Of a stretch of DNA of 64,000 bases, positions 1 to 10,499 are shown in pieces. How positions within the stretch are numbered: position 1 is the stretch's first letter; each line of letters begins with the position of its first letter. The position numbers and the translations under genes are program-made. This DNA is from Escallonia rubra (taxonomy: Eukaryota; Streptophyta; Magnoliopsida; Escalloniales; Escalloniaceae): positions 186,001 through 250,000 of the forward strand of contig JAVXUO010002792.1 in NCBI GenBank assembly GCA_033065855.1. The letters run 5' to 3'. The notes under the pieces were generated by a model. It saw only the letters and a list, made by a program, of their open reading frames with translations. It was not told the DNA's origin and ran no database searches.

Positions 1-788
1 ATCATTTGATAACCAGAGTCATTCTTTGATAAATGATCACTATGAGTCAGACTCAATAGAATTTGATCAATCCTTTTTTAGTTAAATCCATTCCTAAACT
101 ATCATAAGTGCATCCACTAAGTCTTTCCGTCAACAGAGGCTAAATGAGGGGGAAAAGGGGAAAAATCAGTTCTATACCCCTTTCTTAGTGACTCTGTTGC
201 GGGCAAATCGTCTTTTTCTTATTTATTTCACACCATGCCACCAACCAACCGCCGCCACCAGTATCCAACTATGGCCACCAACACCCAATTGTCACAAGTC
301 GCCACCATCCAACTAACTACGACCAGTAGGACTCCGAAATCCCTTTACTTACCACCACAATCGTCACAAGTCGTCACCATCCAACTAACTACGACCACTA
401 GGATTCTTGAATCCCTCTACTAACCACCACCCCTCCTCCGTTCTTATTCACATTTTTTGTTCTCTCTCTTCCTCTCTTCTTCATCTCATACCTCTTAATT
501 TCAAAAAAACCCTAATTCTAATTGTTAATGTAAATAATTGAATTAAACCATCACCAATCACCACTATTGTAAACCACTGTAACTGCCAAAACAACATATC
601 CCGTAGGTGCAAAATTGCCCCACAGTGGAGCCAGTGGACAGGATGCCACGATGTTGGTTGTGTTGGTGGCAGATGATGGGGTGTTGATGGTACATAGTAA
701 GGGCGAAACCACCTTCTAGAGAGCTCGGTAGTTATGGTACTAAAAGACCATGGTTATAGTGGTGACTTATTAGATGTGGTATGCATGT
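1..788. other. Intergenic DNA, no gene recognised
   Basis: AT-rich sequence with short C/A-rich stretches. The only open frame (235-423) is made of an imperfect 72-bp-period direct repeat, listed separately, and shows no recognisable domain. Confidence 0.6.
291..420 (+). repeat. Imperfect direct repeat, 72-bp period
   Basis: The block at 291-348 (GTCACAAGTCGCCACCATCC...) returns at 363-420 with few differences (GTCACAAGTCGTCACCATCC...). It is C/A-rich and in frame with a 62-codon open frame that looks like a by-product of the repeat. Confidence 0.8.
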
Positions 789-1994
789 TGTAGACACCCC
801 ATTTTTATAGATTTATTTTCTCTTTTTATTAATTTATGTGGGGCTTTATTAATAAATTAAGTTTACTATTTAATATTGGGTGTAAACCTGATAATAAGTG
901 ATAGGCCATATTTACCTAATTTAGCTTAGTCAGTCCAGTCCAGTCCAGTCCAGTCCAGTTTAACACAAACTAATTAGGCTCGGTCCATTGGATAACTAGC
1001 CTAGTTGGTTAGAGTTAACCCAAGTTAGGTTAGAGACAATAAGGAAAGTTTGACTTGGAGACTTGAGAATGAATTTGAGAGACAAAGTGATTGGTGTGAA
1101 TATGTGAAGTGTTTTTTGAATTTGGTATTATCCTTGACAAATCAAAGATAACTACCTATTTTGGGACGTGATAATATCCCAAAATTTGTAAGAAAATGTA
1201 TAAAAATTTAGGGGTAAATCGGTCAGTTTTCGAATAACCGGACGGTTGGTTAACTTTTGTCAATATGCTAATTTATTACTTATTTTGACTTATCTTCAGC
1301 CTTGCAAATTGTCATAGCATATCTTATTAGATTCTGCGACCCTGAGCACTATAAAAAGGGGTCTTGACCTTCATTTTTAAGGGTTTGAAAACTGAGAAAT
1401 CTTATTCGCTTTAGAGCCTAAGTACCATTTCTTTGTGGCGATACATTGTCTCTCTCAAGAATCTTAGATTCACTTTATAAAAGTCTATTTCTAGTCTCTG
1501 CATCGTGAATCATTCGACGAATATCCCCGAGTTTTCAACACAAGCTACATATAAAGGTAACTTTCAATAGTTTCTAGGTAGAAGTCATATAGATTATTTC
1601 CTAATCCCGTAGTCACATTTCACTTCAAAAACATAAAAAAAAATTACATTTTTTTTGGTCTAAGTCCCAAAATGTAAACTACTTCACGTTGGATCAGAGT
1701 CGAAATACCGTTCGATCGGATGTGTAGGCAATTCGACTCCCCATGTCGAGTTCAAGCCAAAAACACAAAAATCAACTTAGGGTTAGTTTCATCATATTTT
1801 GCATGCTATGTGTTTTTAAAGCCAAAATTCAATTAAAACGAACTAGAGACCGAAAGGGAGCGACTGGTGCCTAACACCTCCCCGTTGCGTAACTTAGTCC
1901 CCGAACCCCTCTCTTGGTTTCGACAGATTAGTCGTCCTTTTAGACACCTTTGGGTCATTTTTTAGATTTTCTTAGTTTTCTTTAATTAATAAGA
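789..1994 (+). mobile_element. Gypsy-type LTR followed by a PBS-like site (Tat/Ogre-like)
   Basis: Seen: the segment opens with TGTAGACACCCC, has a good TATA box (TATAAAA, 1350-1356) in a promoter-like context, and near its end carries a tract (about 1845-1990) typical of U5 in large plant gypsy LTRs. It is followed directly by TGGCGACTCTG at 1995-2005. Known: Tat/Ogre-type elements use a primer-binding site beginning TGGCGACTC. Inferred: a 5' or solo LTR with little or no coding interior, since the sequence after 2005 shows no gag or pol. The right LTR edge lacks a clean CA, so it is placed by the PBS. Within the LTR, 931-960 is six copies of CAGTC. Confidence 0.6.
931..960 (+). repeat. (CAGTC)6 microsatellite
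   Basis: Five perfect tandem copies of CAGTC plus a sixth ending in T, inside the LTR at 789-1994. Confidence 0.9.
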
Positions 1995-2005
1995 TGGCGA
2001 CTCTG

Positions 2006-2422
2006 AATTAAAATCCTTCTGAATTTTTTTTTCGAGGCGATTCATCACACATGTATTGCATTTTTTCATCAATATCCGAAACCTAACTCAAGTGACAAAA
2101 AGGACAAAGATGGTTAATGATGCAATGTTCAATGACTAAGAGTGCATGAATTGGTTCAGGGAATGACTGAGCAACACATTAATAGTTTAGGGACCATAAG
2201 AAAGCTTCTGGTTCTTGAGGATTAAGAAATGATTTTAGTGCCCCTACTATGAGAGTCACAAAAGATAATATTTTGACAGAAGCAAGAAAAAGACTTGTAC
2301 TATGATAAACAATTTGAAGTTAAAGGATTATAGTGCCACAAAAATTAGTTGAAGGACTAAAAGAACAATGCATGTATAGTTCACGGACCACCTGAATATT
2401 TATGTCTAAAATTTCTTTTGTC
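2006..2422. other. Non-genic stretch between LTR and MITE
   Basis: No open frame, splice structure or recognised repeat. It is the last sequence before the transposon block that now lies upstream of the ARGLU1-like gene, so it may hold remnants of the former promoter. No motif supports this directly. Confidence 0.4.
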
Positions 2423-2494
2423 GTAGCGACATACTCCCTCTGTCCCGTAGCGACATACTCCCTCTGCCCCGTAGCGACATACTCCATCTGTCCC
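2423..2494 (+). repeat. Triplicated 24-bp unit at the MITE edge
   Basis: Three head-to-tail 24-bp units (2423-2446, 2447-2470, 2471-2494), each beginning GTAGCGACATACTCC and differing at one or two bases. The unit includes the MITE terminus CTCCCTCTGTCCC, so the element's end has been copied together with flanking DNA. Confidence 0.9.
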
Positions 2495-3726
2495 AAAATA
2501 ATTATTTCATTTTAACTTGACACATATATTAATGATATAAGTCATACATTGTGTGTTTTTTATGTTTATTTTATCCTAGATGGAGAGGGGGGGGGGGGCA
2601 GAGAAGTGAGTTGGTTAAAGAATATGAGTTGGTGGAAGATTAGTTGCGGAGAGAGAAAGGAAGAAGTGAGTGGGTACGAGAGAAGAAATGACTTAGGGTG
2701 TGTTTGATAACACCATTCAGCACTTAAAACTGAACATTTTCAGTGATTTCAAATTAAGTGTGTTTGGTAACGCATTTTTTTTACCACTTAAAATAATAAG
2801 TGATATGTTAATTGAAGACCAATATTTTAAGTCACCCATAATGACTTATCACTTATCATTGAACACGATCAATGATTTAGGATTAAAAGATTTTGCCAAT
2901 GAAGGACAGATTTGCCCCAACTGCCTCATCGTCTTCCCGTCTTCACCTGCTCGTTGATGTACTGCTGCTGCTTCATCTTCTTCTTCTTCCTTGCTGATTT
3001 GCCGCCTCTTCTTCTCTTTTCACGGTACTAAAGGTGCGTGATTTCACGGTGTTTCATTACATAGGTGTCGCTTGATTTGTGAATGTAATTAGGGCTTTTT
3101 TTTTTCAATTCATATTGGATCGATTTTCCTGCCTCTTCATATTTGATCGATTTTCTGATATTGTTTGGACCGACCTTGCATATGGCAGTGTGATTTGCAT
3201 CTTGTATATCTATCTATGTAAATGCCATCAAAACCTCTTAGAAGTTAGAACATATATAAGCTTTTGGCAGCGGAAGATAAGAACAAATATAGTATGTTCT
3301 TGTATATTGAGGGACTCATGATACACAACAAGAAATACACATGGGCAGAAAGAGAGTTTACCTCTCGATTGGTGTTTGACGTAAAGATTTTGAAAGTTGA
3401 AGGCCCCGAATGCCAAATTTGAGACCTTAACGTGGTGGTTGCAAATTGGCCCCTAAATTTGAGGTGGTGGGTTTGATTAGTTCTTTCACAAATTACAACT
3501 CAGAATATGCATCAAGCTCCTCCAAAAAGCAGTAGTTTGAAATTGCCTTCTTCATGAACCAACCACTCTGATCAATTTAGTCAATTAACTTTAGTGAGAT
3601 ACTTCTCTAAAGGGAGAGAGGAATCTGTGGATAGTAACTCCGGTGACGTTAGCGACATCTCAGTAAGCCTCTTGAAAATTTTCAATGTCTTTTGTGTATA
3701 TTGTAACATATAGGTACAATTTTATC

Positions 3727-4852
3727 TAGACCTGGCAATTTTCTACCCGTACCCGCGGGTCGATCCGTACCCGGCCAAAAACCCTGGGTACGGGTACACA
3801 TATGTGCTACCCGTGAAAATTAGACCCGTACCCGGACCGGACCGTATTTTTCGGGTCGGTCCGAGGCAGGTACGGGTAACCCAGGTTTACCCGGATTTTT
3901 GACCTATATATCCCCTCTTTATGCCCTAATCCCTAACCCCCTCTCATTTCTCCTCTGATCTCTCTCATATTCCCCCTTCTCTGCCGCCGCCCCATCCCCA
4001 TCTCCTTTTCTGCGCCACCGCCCCATCCTTCTCCTTCTCTGCGCCTCCACCGCAACCGCCTCTTTCTCTCTATCCCTCTTCTCTCTCCCGTCTTCCCTCT
4101 CACCCATCAGTAATCACACATTCACACTCGAGATCGAGATCAAGATAGAGCACCGAGTCGCCGACTGTAAGCCCCATCGGCCCTCACCGAGTCACTGAGA
4201 CGAGATCTACTTCCGATAGCCTAGGCATCAGCCCTCTTGGGCACTTCAGTCTTCAACGCGACGCCGACCGCCGACTGCCCTGCTTTGCTGCCGCCGCCCA
4301 GCTCTCTCTATGTCTTCTCTCATAATCATAGATCGACTACCGTCGGCCTTCAATCTTCCAGTTCGTTGCCGATTGAGAAGTTCAATTATGTATTTATGTT
4401 AATGTTTAAATTTTAATTGTAGTATTTTGGATTGTGGGTTGGGTTAGGGTCTACCGATCGGTTATGTATCTGTGTTTGTGTTTGATTGTATGGTATTACT
4501 TTGGATTATGGTTGGGGTTTGGGGACTGGGAGTAGATTCTTGCAAATTGCAATTGACCAAAAATATGAAATGTTTTGGCAGAAAAAAAAGAAAAGAAACA
4601 AAAGGAAAAAGAATATGCCTAACTGTAACAATTAATTAGCAAAATTTGATAATTAAAATCTGTTTAGTAAGGAAAAAATTTATTAAAAAATTAAGCATTT
4701 ACCCGCAGGTAATACCCGGCCCGTGTGGGTAGGGTACGGGTTCCTAAAAAGACTACCCGGGAAAAAACGGGTAAAATTTGCCCGGCCCGTTTTTACCCGG
4801 ACCCGGCCGGGTATTACCCGTACCCGGCGGGTTTACCCGTTTGCCAGGTCTA
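3727..4852 (+). mobile_element. Non-autonomous hAT element
   Basis: Perfect 12-bp inverted ends, TAGACCTGGCAA (3727-3738) and TTGCCAGGTCTA (4841-4852), flanked by the 8-bp direct repeat ATTTTATC (3719-3726 and 4853-4860). An 8-bp duplication is diagnostic of hAT. Subterminal regions are dense in ACCCGTACCCG/GGGTACGGG motifs in opposite orientations, probable transposase-binding clusters. The centre (about 3900-4400) is C-rich and looks like a gene 5' end, but no domain is recognisable. There is no transposase frame. Confidence 0.93.
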
Positions 4853-4860
4853 ATTTTATC

Positions 4861-5398
4861 TCTGTATATTGGTTGATTTAAGTGAGGAAAAGGGAGGGAA
4901 TTCGTGAATGGGGTCACCGTGGTGGCTGCCGTGGTTGTATGCTGGTTGTATGAGGCTGTGTGCAGGGGTAGAGACAGCCATGAGTGGCTCCCTTTAAAGA
5001 AAGGAACAGCTGAGAAATAGTGGATGAAATGGGTATATAAGTGTGTGTTTGTGGGGGTAATGAGATGATAATGGGGGCTGCCGTGGACATATGTTTGCGA
5101 TGCGCCATGGTTCGGACAAGAGAGCTGTGTCGTGCGTCAGTCATGTGCTGAAAGCAAATCCTTACACCATATGTTACATGGACCATTTACCCATTTAGTT
5201 GGCAGTTTTTACCCATTTACCCATTTAAGTGGATAGAGTCACTTTGTGTTCTGTCAGGGATATTAGGCTTGAGATGGAGATGATTGAGTTTCTTCTTGCC
5301 CAATTGCCAATGCTTAGAGATTTTAGTCTTTTATGTTTCTGGGAGGTGCAACGCATCTTGCTCTTGAGTTGATGCTCAAGAATGTTAGCTCCGATGTG
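4861..5398. other. Harbinger interior, no gene
   Basis: Left non-coding arm of the Harbinger element between two nested insertions. Minus-strand open frames at 4914-5186 and 5225-5425 show no domain and are unlikely to be genes. Confidence 0.5.
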
Positions 5399-5412
5399 TA
5401 AGGTTATGTAGG

Positions 5413-6818
5413 TCCGTAAATACACCTAGAGGGGGGTGAATAGGTGTTTTTCAACTTAAGGTATGAATTTAAAAAATAAGATTACAACGTAAAGACGGAT
5501 ACAGCAATAACAAGATTAACACAGAGATTTATACTGGTTCGGCCCACCAGCCTACGTCCAGTCCTCGAGCACTCCACACAAGGGAGACCTACTCGAGCCT
5601 TTCACTAAACCAGCTAGCTTCGGGTGCTAGCTCAAACCTCAGTACAATATCCGAAACCCTTCCTAGGTTTCCAACAGATTACAAATGAAAAGAGATTACA
5701 ATTTGAGTACTATAAACAGGCTCCTTCTTGAGCAGAATATACAATGAAAGTTTTAAAGCTAAGCCTTCTTAGGTGGGAAGATCTAAATTCTTTCAAGAAC
5801 AAAACCAAGAAGCTTACACAGAACTTTTTCTAAAGTGAACTCACTCAAAAGATAATTGATAAGAACAAGAGATTGAGATGATAGAGTTTTTCAGAGTGAA
5901 ATTTGCGCGAGAGAAAAAGGGAGTAAAGGCGGTAACCGATTCCCTAGTTATACAGGAAGGAAATAAAGGACTGTTAGGTAGAAAAGCCAAGCATGAAGGA
6001 TTTGACTAAAAACATTTTAGCTTCGACTCAAATGTCTTGGCTTCGACTGAAAGTCTTAGCTTCGACTGAAAGTCTTAGCTTCGACTGAAAGTCTTGCCTT
6101 CGACTGAAATGTTTTGCTTCGACTAAAAGAGTTGACTTCGACTAAAACATTTTGGCTTCGACTAAAAGTCTTGACTTCGACTCAAAGTCTTGACTTCGAC
6201 TGAAAGTCTTAGCTTCGACTGAAAGTCTTAGCTTCGACTAAAATGTTTTGCTTCGACTAAAAGGTTTTGACTTCGACTAAAACATCTTGGCTTCGACTAA
6301 AAACACTTGGCTTCGACTGAAAGTCTTAGCTTCGACTGGAAGTCTTAGCTTCGACTCAAACATTTGACTTCGAATTAAAGTCTTGACTTCGACTGAAACA
6401 CTTGGCTTCGACTGAAACACTTGACTTCGACTGAAAGTCTTAGCTTCGACTAAAATGTTTTGGTTTCGACTCAAAAACTTGACTTCGACTAAAAACACTT
6501 GGCTTCGTTCTTTACTAGAATTTCTGTCAGATCCTTTAAGAAAGGCTGTTTAAAGAAAAAACTAAAAGAAGAAAAGATAATACTTTAAGATCTTGAATCT
6601 TTCTGTGTAGTCCAAAGCTTGAGTCCAAAGCTTGAGTCCAAAGTCTTTGTCATCCATTGTCAAGGTCGTGCAAAGTCTCTGTCAATCTCTGTCATCCATG
6701 TCAAGATTATGTCTTTGTTTGATTAAGATAAAACCTGAAATGTTTTACCTTTAATAATATTGTCAGATTAAAGTTTAGAGAAGTTAAATCCGAAATCATC
6801 AAAATCAACAAGTCAACA
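5413..6818. mobile_element. Unclassified insertion with 14-bp target duplication
   Basis: The 14-bp sequence TAAGGTTATGTAGG occurs at 5399-5412 and again at 6819-6832, bracketing 1406 bp. The insert opens with TCCGTAAATACACCTAGAGG and a run of G, and closes with ATCAACAAGTCAACA. I find no inverted ends, poly(A), LTR or reverse transcriptase. The motif CACCTAGAGGGGGGTGAATAGG and the TTATACTGGTTCGGC tract (5529-5545) are in my recollection dispersed in many plant genomes, but I cannot name the family. A duplication this long would suit a target-primed retroelement more than a cut-and-paste element. Confidence 0.6.
6003..6510. repeat. Minisatellite, about 18-20-bp CTTCGACT units
   Basis: Roughly 26 imperfect tandem copies of CTTCGACTGAAAGTCTTAG with spacer variants (AAAACACTTGG, AAATGTTTTG). 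The minus-strand open frame at 6277-6498 is only a translation of the repeat. Confidence 0.9.
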
Positions 6819-7143
6819 TAAGGTTATGTAGGAGTGATTCTTTGAGCTTTATCATTCTTAAAGGTGTGATGCCCAAGGATTTCTAGTACTTTTAGTACAG
6901 TGCTCAAATGCCTAAGGAGCTTCAGGATAGTTCTCTTGCTTCTACAATCCCATTAGGCTAAAGTGTGTGTGCACTGGCCTATTGACATCACGTGCCAGGC
7001 AATCTACCTATGGTGACTCCTTCCTTTGCTCTTTGTTTTATAGATGCATGCCTTGTAGAAGTAGCGGAAAATGTATGAGCAATATTTCTTGTAAACCATA
7101 TTACTATTGCTACTACTACTAATGCTATAATACTTGTATAAGA

Positions 7144-8053
7144 ATGGCTTCTGGTGACGGTTCTAGAGCAAACTGGAAGGATCCAGAACTATATAAAATT
7201 TTCATAGATGCATGCCTTGTAGAAGTAGCGGAAGGTGGAAAATCTGGAGGTAGTTTGAAGAAGGCGTCATGGGATGCTCTAATTAAAAAAAATGAAGGAG
7301 AAAAAGGGTATTGTCCTTAATCAAAAGCAACTAAAAAACCAGTGGAATTATTTGAAACAAAAATATGGTGTATGGTCGAAATTAATTGAAAAGACTGGAA
7401 ATGGTTACGATCCCATGACAAACACTGTGAACTGGAGCCCAGATGAATGGGATGACTACATAAAGGTACAATTTTGTTAACCCTAATATATATTTATAGA
7501 AATATGAAAAATTATTTATGTGTAACTAAATTTTAAACACATTGTACGACATCCAAATCCAGATGCGAAACAATTTCGATATGCTGGACTACAGTATGCA
7601 AATGAGATGAAAGCATTATTTGACGGTATTGGAGCAACTGGGAAGGATGCTTGGGGTCCATCAAAGGATGGGTTGCCTATCGATGGTGGGTCATCATCTC
7701 AGATACTTGTAGACGACGACTCTGATGTGCCTTCTACACTTGATTTGGAAACGGATGTACCGAAATCAAAAGTCAAACGCCATAAGAAGGACAAATCTGA
7801 TAAGCTTGATGACCAATTAGTTGCGGTTCTTAAAACTTTGGAGAAATCAGAAGGGCCAGGCATGGAGGAGTGCAACCGTATTTTAAATGAGATGCAAACA
7901 TTACAAATGACTGACCACTTATACATCGTTGCATGCAGCATTTTTTGTGAAAGTAAAGCATACAGAAAACAGTGGATGACGCTCAGTCAAACACCAGAAG
8001 AAGTTAGAAAAAGTTGGATACAAATGAATGGAAAAAAGTTAGGACTTTTGTGA
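7144..8053 (+). pseudogene. Myb/SANT-like protein of Harbinger (ORF1), frameshifted
   Basis: Harbinger elements encode a Myb/SANT-like DNA-binding partner (Myb_DNA-bind_3 type) that helps target the nuclease to the element ends. Reading from ATG 7144, the frame shows the family's opening (NWKDPELYKIFIDACLVEV) up to SWDAL, then shifts at an eight-A run (7285-7292). The family pattern resumes in the next frame (LNQKQLKNQWNYLKQKYGVW, then SPDEWDDYIK). A donor AAG|GTACAA follows at 7465/7466. Downstream sequence reads PDAKQFRYAGLQYANEM around 7560-7610 and stays open to TGA 8051-8053, but no acceptor AG precedes it in the expected place. One extra A in the run is the simplest explanation of the shift. 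It is not functional as it stands. Confidence 0.8.
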
Positions 8054-8342
8054 AGTGTCCTTGGTTAGTTTAGTGTTTCGATTAGGAACGCGTTCATAGA
8101 ATGATTTTTGGACTAGTAGGAAGTTTACGAACTATCTTTTTTTTGTTTTTTTGTGTCCTTTTCGTAGCGTGATTCTTGACATTTATATGTCGTTTAGTCA
8201 TTACAATGGCAATTTTCTTTACGATGTTGGATAATGTTGCTTTATGATGTGTGAGCGTTATAGTCAAGTTTGTCATTTACTGTGCTAATTATCCACTATA
8301 CATTATTGTCTGCTTATATTGTCCTTAAACACATAGAACATA

Positions 8343-9705
8343 ATGGTGACTACGAATCAAAAGGATGCCCTAAGAGTTGTTGCAACCATTCTCACAATGA
8401 AAAATTTGAAACAAAGACGTTTTAAGAGAAGGCCATATTCAAATTCTTCGCTTAGTGGAGCTGGATACTTGGATGAGATAATAAATGGAAATCTTGCTCA
8501 TTCTCAAGAGATTTTGCGGATGCCCAAACAAGCGTTTTTGAATATTTGTGACCATTTTCGCACTCGAGGGTGGCTAAAGGACAGTCGTTACGTTTCCATA
8601 CGGGAGAAGATGGCAATGTTCTTGGTAATTTTGAGCCATAACACAAGAACCCGTTTTGTCAAAAGAAGATTCAACCATTCAACACTTACCGTGCATAGAT
8701 ATTTTCACGAGGTGTTATCGGCGATGCTACAATTTTCAAAGGAAATGATTGTTCCTACCACATATAATCCTAATGCCAATCAGATTCTGCACCATCGTCG
8801 GGTCAGACACGTGTTTCAGGTATAAATACAAAGTTAGATTTTGTTACATGAAAATGCTTATAGGCGTAATTTAGTATCCACTTGTAAATTATGTGGTTGT
8901 GTTCTTTTCTTTTTCTTTTTTTTGTAGGGTGCAGTGGGTGCATTAGATGATACGGTTATTCATGCTGTCGTACCCCCTGATCAGCAAGTACGATATAGAG
9001 GAAGAAAAAGGGGTGAATGTTACCAAAATGTTCTAGCCATATGCGACTTTAATATGGTTTTCACTTTTATATGGGCTGGTTGGGAAGGAGTGGCACATGA
9101 CTCAAGGGTGTTAACAGAACTATGCGGGAACCTGCTAATCATTTTCCATTTCCGCCCCCATGTATTGAAATATGGTGCCTTATATAGTATTGAGATTCAT
9201 TTGAAAACAAGTACTAAATTGTTGAAATAAATAATTTATTGCAGATCAGTACTATTTATGTGACGCTGCATATACACATACTCGTAGATTTATGGCACCT
9301 TATCGCAATGTGCGTTATTGGTTGGCGGACTTTGCACAGGGTCATCGTGCAAGAACAAATGATGAACGATTTAACCATGCACACGCTAGACTGAGAAATG
9401 TCATAGAGCATTCATTTGGAGTCCTTAAGGCTCGTTTCCCAATATTGAAGAGGATGCCACCGTATCCTTTTCAAGTACAAAGGAATATTGTTATTGCATG
9501 TGCAACGGTACATAATTTCCTTTGAAAAACGATTATCACAGATTATCTTTTTGAGCGATTTGACAATGGAGATATTCTTGAAGATACGGCTCACCAACAC
9601 GAAAATGCCGTAAATATGGGAGCGGAAGCACGACAAGCTGATCAAAACTTTATGGTGAACTTGCGGGAGCAGATTGCAACTCAATTGTTTAATTTGAGGT
9701 TGTAG
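8343..9705 (+). pseudogene. Harbinger DDE transposase (HARBI1-like nuclease), broken
   Basis: This would be the catalytic protein that cuts and joins element ends. Exon 1 (8343-8819) has the helical N-terminus (ILRMPKQAFLNICDHF). Intron 8820-8927 is GT-AG. Exon 2 (8928-9174) opens with GAVGALDDTVIHAVVP, the first catalytic Asp region. Intron 9175-9244 joins in phase to exon 3 (9245-9705) with YYLCDAAYTHTR (second Asp) and RNVIEHSFGVLKARFP (catalytic Glu). Breaks: between about 9131 and 9170 the family pattern (PANHFPFPPP) is in a shifted frame and the original frame returns before the donor, suggesting two small compensating indels. TGA at 9523-9525 sits where CGA would be expected, after ATVHNFL; the frame then stays open to TAG 9703-9705. 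The key acidic residues are all present. Confidence 0.88.
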
Positions 9706-10228
9706 TTCATATATGTAATAATATGACTTTTAACTATCTACATTATTGCTAATTCTTATTGTGTGACTAATTTGAATTTTCTTTTATGTTTTAATGTTAC
9801 GCATGCAAATTAGATTTGAAATATCTATTATTGATATAATAATACGTGGGATGTGCAATAATATAACGAGATTTATAAAGTTTCAAAAAGCAGAGCAAAA
9901 GGGTATTAGTGTCAAACTAAACAATTTTTAGATTTCAGTTGTTTTTTTTTATCAAACAGAATAAACTACTTCAGCACTTAAATTGCAGTCAAGACCAAAA
10001 AAATTTCAGTGCTTAAAATTCAGTAGCTTAAAATTTTCAGTTGTACAAATTTTTCAGTACTTAAATTCCAGTTTTATCAAACACACACTTAGAGAGAGAG
10101 TGAAATGTGAAAAAAACATATTAAAAAATAAATATGAAAAAAATCTTTCTCTATTTAAAAAAGTGATCGATTTTTTTACGGCCGACTGATTAATTTTGGT
10201 TGGGAAGGAGGGAGTAAGTTTTTCCCGC

Positions 10229-10267
10229 ATGTATCTCTCTTCTATTTTACCCGAGTTGGGGTTTTGA
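10229..10267 (+). promoter_or_regulatory. Upstream open frame 1 (12 codons)
   Basis: ATG 10229-10231 to TGA 10265-10267 in the presumed leader. It matters only if the transcript starts upstream of 10229, which is not shown by the sequence. Confidence 0.35.
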
Positions 10268-10328
10268 AGTATAGAGAAGCAAACTTCAGTGTTCTTGTGG
10301 AGGAACGTGATCGGGGGTTTCAGTTGAT

Positions 10329-10352
10329 ATGCATCCTGCTGTTGGTAATTGA
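10329..10352 (+). promoter_or_regulatory. Upstream open frame 2 (7 codons)
   Basis: ATG 10329-10331, stop TGA 10350-10352, ending 34 bases before the main start codon. Short upstream frames this close can lower main-frame translation; the effect here is inferred. Confidence 0.4.
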
Positions 10353-10386
10353 GATTTGATTAGGTAGGTGCAAGAAAGTAGCAGGA

Positions 10387-10499
10387 ATGCCACGGAGTAT
10401 ATCCCGATCTCCGCCGTACAGGAGAAGATACAGTCCGTCACCTGTGGGTCGTAGGCACACTAGGCGAAGCAGAAGGGACAGAAGCTCACCGTACACCAG
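10387..10499 (+). CDS. ARGLU1: ARGLU1-like exon 1 (RS-rich N-terminus)
   Basis: Encodes residues 1-37 and two bases of codon 38. Donor ACCAG|GTAGTC at 10499/10500. Content is R/S/P with RRS and RRDRSS motifs. No earlier in-frame ATG gives the conserved MPRS opening. Confidence 0.93.

Larger units (their letters stand above)
2696..10088 (+). mobile_element. PIF/Harbinger DNA transposon, decayed
   Basis: Seen: 15-bp terminal inverted repeats, left GGGTGTGTTTGATAA (2696-2710) and right TTATCAAACACACAC (10074-10088), matching at 14 of 15 positions. They are flanked by TTA on both sides (2693-2695 and 10089-10091), the target duplication expected of PIF/Harbinger. Subterminal copies of TCAGTRCTTAAA-like motifs occur at both ends (about 2716-2790 and 9970-10070). 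It encodes the usual pair, a Myb/SANT-like protein (7144-8053) and a DDE nuclease (8343-9705), both broken. At 7393 bp it is long for the superfamily because it contains a hAT MITE and the 5413-6818 insertion. Confidence 0.92.
2482..10214 (+). mobile_element. Stowaway-like MITE split by a Harbinger element
   Basis: Left end CTCCATCTGTCCCAAAATAA after TA (2480-2481). Right end ...GGAAGGAGGGAG before TA (10215-10216), the inverted counterpart. The interior flanking the Harbinger insertion (2495-2692 and 10092-10200) matches two other copies of the family in this window (50899-51139 and 54404-54768). These share GTCATA.ATTGTGTATTT and a GAGTTGG...GGAGAGAGAAA tract. Without the insertion it would be about 340 bp. 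The TA duplication and the CTCCCTCYGTCCC terminus are those of Stowaway (Tc1/mariner) MITEs. Confidence 0.75.
10092..10386 (+). promoter_or_regulatory. 5' leader of the ARGLU1-like gene next to the transposon edge
   Basis: Harbinger ends at 10088 and the surrounding MITE at 10214, so only about 170 bp separate transposon DNA from the start codon at 10387. No clear TATA box lies in this interval. If transcription starts in the conventional place, the leader or core promoter lies in or across the MITE. Two short upstream open frames are listed separately. Confidence 0.45.

Noticed and set aside
6277..6498. 73-codon minus-strand open frame
   Set aside because: Pure translation of the CTTCGACT minisatellite.
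6003..6510. CRISPR-like regular repeats
   Set aside because: The units are head-to-tail without unique spacers and the genome is a plant nuclear genome; it is a minisatellite.
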